Shown here: positions 63,188 to 64,000 of the stretch, one piece after another
Numbering within the stretch: the first letter of the stretch is position 1
Layout: each line of letters begins with the position of its first letter
Assembly: GCF_000761215.1 (NCBI RefSeq)
Contig: NZ_CP009438.1
Location: forward strand, 682,001-746,000
Source: Streptomyces glaucescens
GTDB taxonomy: Bacteria; Actinomycetota; Actinomycetes; Streptomycetales; Streptomycetaceae
Length of the DNA: 64,000 bases
Reading direction: 5' to 3'
Made by a program: the position numbers and the translations under genes
The notes under the pieces: model-generated
What the model was told of the DNA's origin: nothing
What the model saw: the letters and a program-made list of their open reading frames with translations, nothing else
The model's database searches: none

Positions 63188-64000
63188 TCACGGCGTGGGC
63201 GTCAGCGGGTCCAGGGCTCGGGCCGGGCGGATCTCGCCCACCGGGATGCCACCGCCGAGCAGGGGCTCGCCGGCGAACTCCTTGAGCCGGGACGGGTCGA
63301 CGCCTGCCCGGGCCAGGGCCGCGGCGGCCACGGGGACGCGCGCCCGGCCCGCGCCGTCGGCGATCTTGACGGCGATCGCACGGCCGTCGGGCAGCGCTGC
63401 CACCTGGACGCCCTCGAAGCCGTCCTTCGCCAGCAGACCGGGGACGGCCCGCATCAGGGCGGCCACGTCCCGGGCGGAGCCGGAGGCCATCTCGGCGTGC
63501 TCGCGCATCGCGTCGGCGACGCGTGCCTCCGGTGTGCCGGGCGCGGCGGTGGTGATGCGGGCGGCGGCGCGGGCGAGGCCGTGCAGCGAGACGGCGAACA
63601 GCGGTGCGCCGCAGCCGTCGACGGTCACGTGGGCGATCCGCTGGCCGGTCAGGTCCTCCACGATCTCGGCGATCGCCTGCTGGAGGGGGTGGGCCGGGTC
63701 GAGGTAGTCGTCCAGGGGCCAGTCGTTGAGCTTGCAGGTGTACAGCATGGCCGCGTGCTTGCCCGAGCAGTTCTGCGCCAGGCGCGACGGCGGCCGGTTC
63801 TCGCGCACCCAGACGTCCCTGACCGCCGGGTCGAACGGCAGGTCCGGCGTGTTGCGCAGGTGGTCCTCGGTGAGCCCGGCGAGTTCCAGGATGCGGCGGG
63901 TGCCGGCGAGGTGGCGTTCCTCGCCGGAGTGGCTGGCGGCGGCGAGCGACAGCAGTTCGCCGTCGAGCGGCAGGCCGGCCCGGACCATGGCGACGGCCTG
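63188..64000 (-). CDS. Asparaginase, N-terminus cut off by window edge
   Basis: At least 270 residues of an asparaginase of the Rhizobium etli type II (thermolabile) family, unrelated to the classical AnsA/AnsB fold. The visible part has SHSGEERHLAGTRRIL, QNCSGKHAAMLYTC and VTVDGCGAPLFAVSLHGLARA. The Ser-Lys pair in NCSGKHA is the likely catalytic site. It should hydrolyse asparagine to aspartate, feeding the aspartase next to it. The start lies beyond position 64000. Confidence 0.9.
   Translation of the reverse strand, partial: QAVAMVRAGLPLDGELLSLAAASHSGEERHLAGTRRILELAGLTEDHLRNTPDLPFDPAVRDVWVRENRPPSRLAQNCSGKHAAMLYTCKLNDWPLDDYLDPAHPLQQAIAEIVEDLTGQRIAHVTVDGCGAPLFAVSLHGLARAAARITTAAPGTPEARVADAMREHAEMASGSARDVAALMRAVPGLLAKDGFEGVQVAALPDGRAIAVKIADGAGRARVPVAAAALARAGVDPSRLKEFAGEPLLGGGIPVGEIRPARALDPLTPTP

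Overview
The window looks like chromosomal DNA of a Streptomyces or very close relative. It is extremely GC-rich throughout, coding regions have strong third-position G/C bias, GTG starts are common, and ribosome sites are GGAGG-like. Several gene families are typical of streptomycetes: DUF6479- and DUF6069-type proteins, an Rv1733c-like protein, a SpoIIE-type phosphatase with PAS and GAF sensors, GH75 chitosanase, and the short actinobacterial sulfur leader peptides. I see no rRNA, tRNA, CRISPR array, insertion sequence or prophage.

Layout. 1-9.1 kb: an unidentified partial gene, an acyl-CoA ligase, a divergent secreted penicillin-acylase-type Ntn hydrolase, a Tat-type serine hydrolase, an FAD oxidoreductase and a Cys-rich four-helix protein. 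9.2-15.3 kb: a ChaB/Rho-N protein, a small membrane protein, an RpiB-type isomerase, a PPOX protein, a GH65 enzyme, a DUF5519 protein and an ATP-grasp protein. 15.8-18.8 kb: a membrane protein, a ClC-type channel and PPK2. 18.9-31.8 kb: a sulfur-acquisition island (below). 32-34.2 kb: an AhpD-like protein, a Gfo/Idh/MocA oxidoreductase and a VOC protein. 34.4-38.3 kb: a three-gene cassette of lipoprotein, unknown protein and multi-spanning M48 protease. 38.6-40.7 kb: dhaKLM. 40.8-43.9 kb: GH75 chitosanase, a divergent fibronectin-III lipoprotein and a small surface protein. 43.9-47 kb: a PadR regulator, FadH-type reductase and an unknown protein. 47.3-57.5 kb: SpoIIE-type phosphatase, HemK-like methyltransferase, a permease/MarR divergent pair, a sulfite-oxidase-like protein with its flavin reductase, an Rv1733c-like protein, CE7 esterase, a second serine hydrolase and a GntR/UTRA regulator. 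57.6-64 kb: a broken methyltransferase, GNAT, S11 D,D-carboxypeptidase, glutaminase, aspartase and a partial asparaginase.

The most coherent system is the sulfur island. Three separate transcription units start with a tiny ORF for a leader peptide containing a (R/D)HID(L/F) core: one before a Xi-class GST, one before a seven-gene operon (SsuD-like monooxygenase, GNAT, two solute-binding proteins, permease, ATPase, FMN reductase), and one before ssuABC. Each leader is preceded by the same 23-bp dyad, TTyCCTA-N9-TAGGAAA, and the middle copy also lies upstream of a divergent SfnB/DszC-like oxidoreductase. A cysteine-free Rrf2 regulator (CymR-like) sits between the second and third units. This suggests two-tier control: an operator read by the Rrf2 protein, plus leader-peptide attenuation.

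Three palindromes resembling DasR/GntR sites (32.67, 42.15 and 56.70 kb) precede a MocA-type oxidoreductase, the chitosanase/FnIII divergent pair and a GntR/UTRA regulator. They may form an aminosugar-responsive set. At the right end, asparaginase, aspartase and glutaminase together turn Asn and Gln into ammonium, fumarate and glutamate. Coordinates include stop codons; assignments rest on reading translations and motifs, with no database search.
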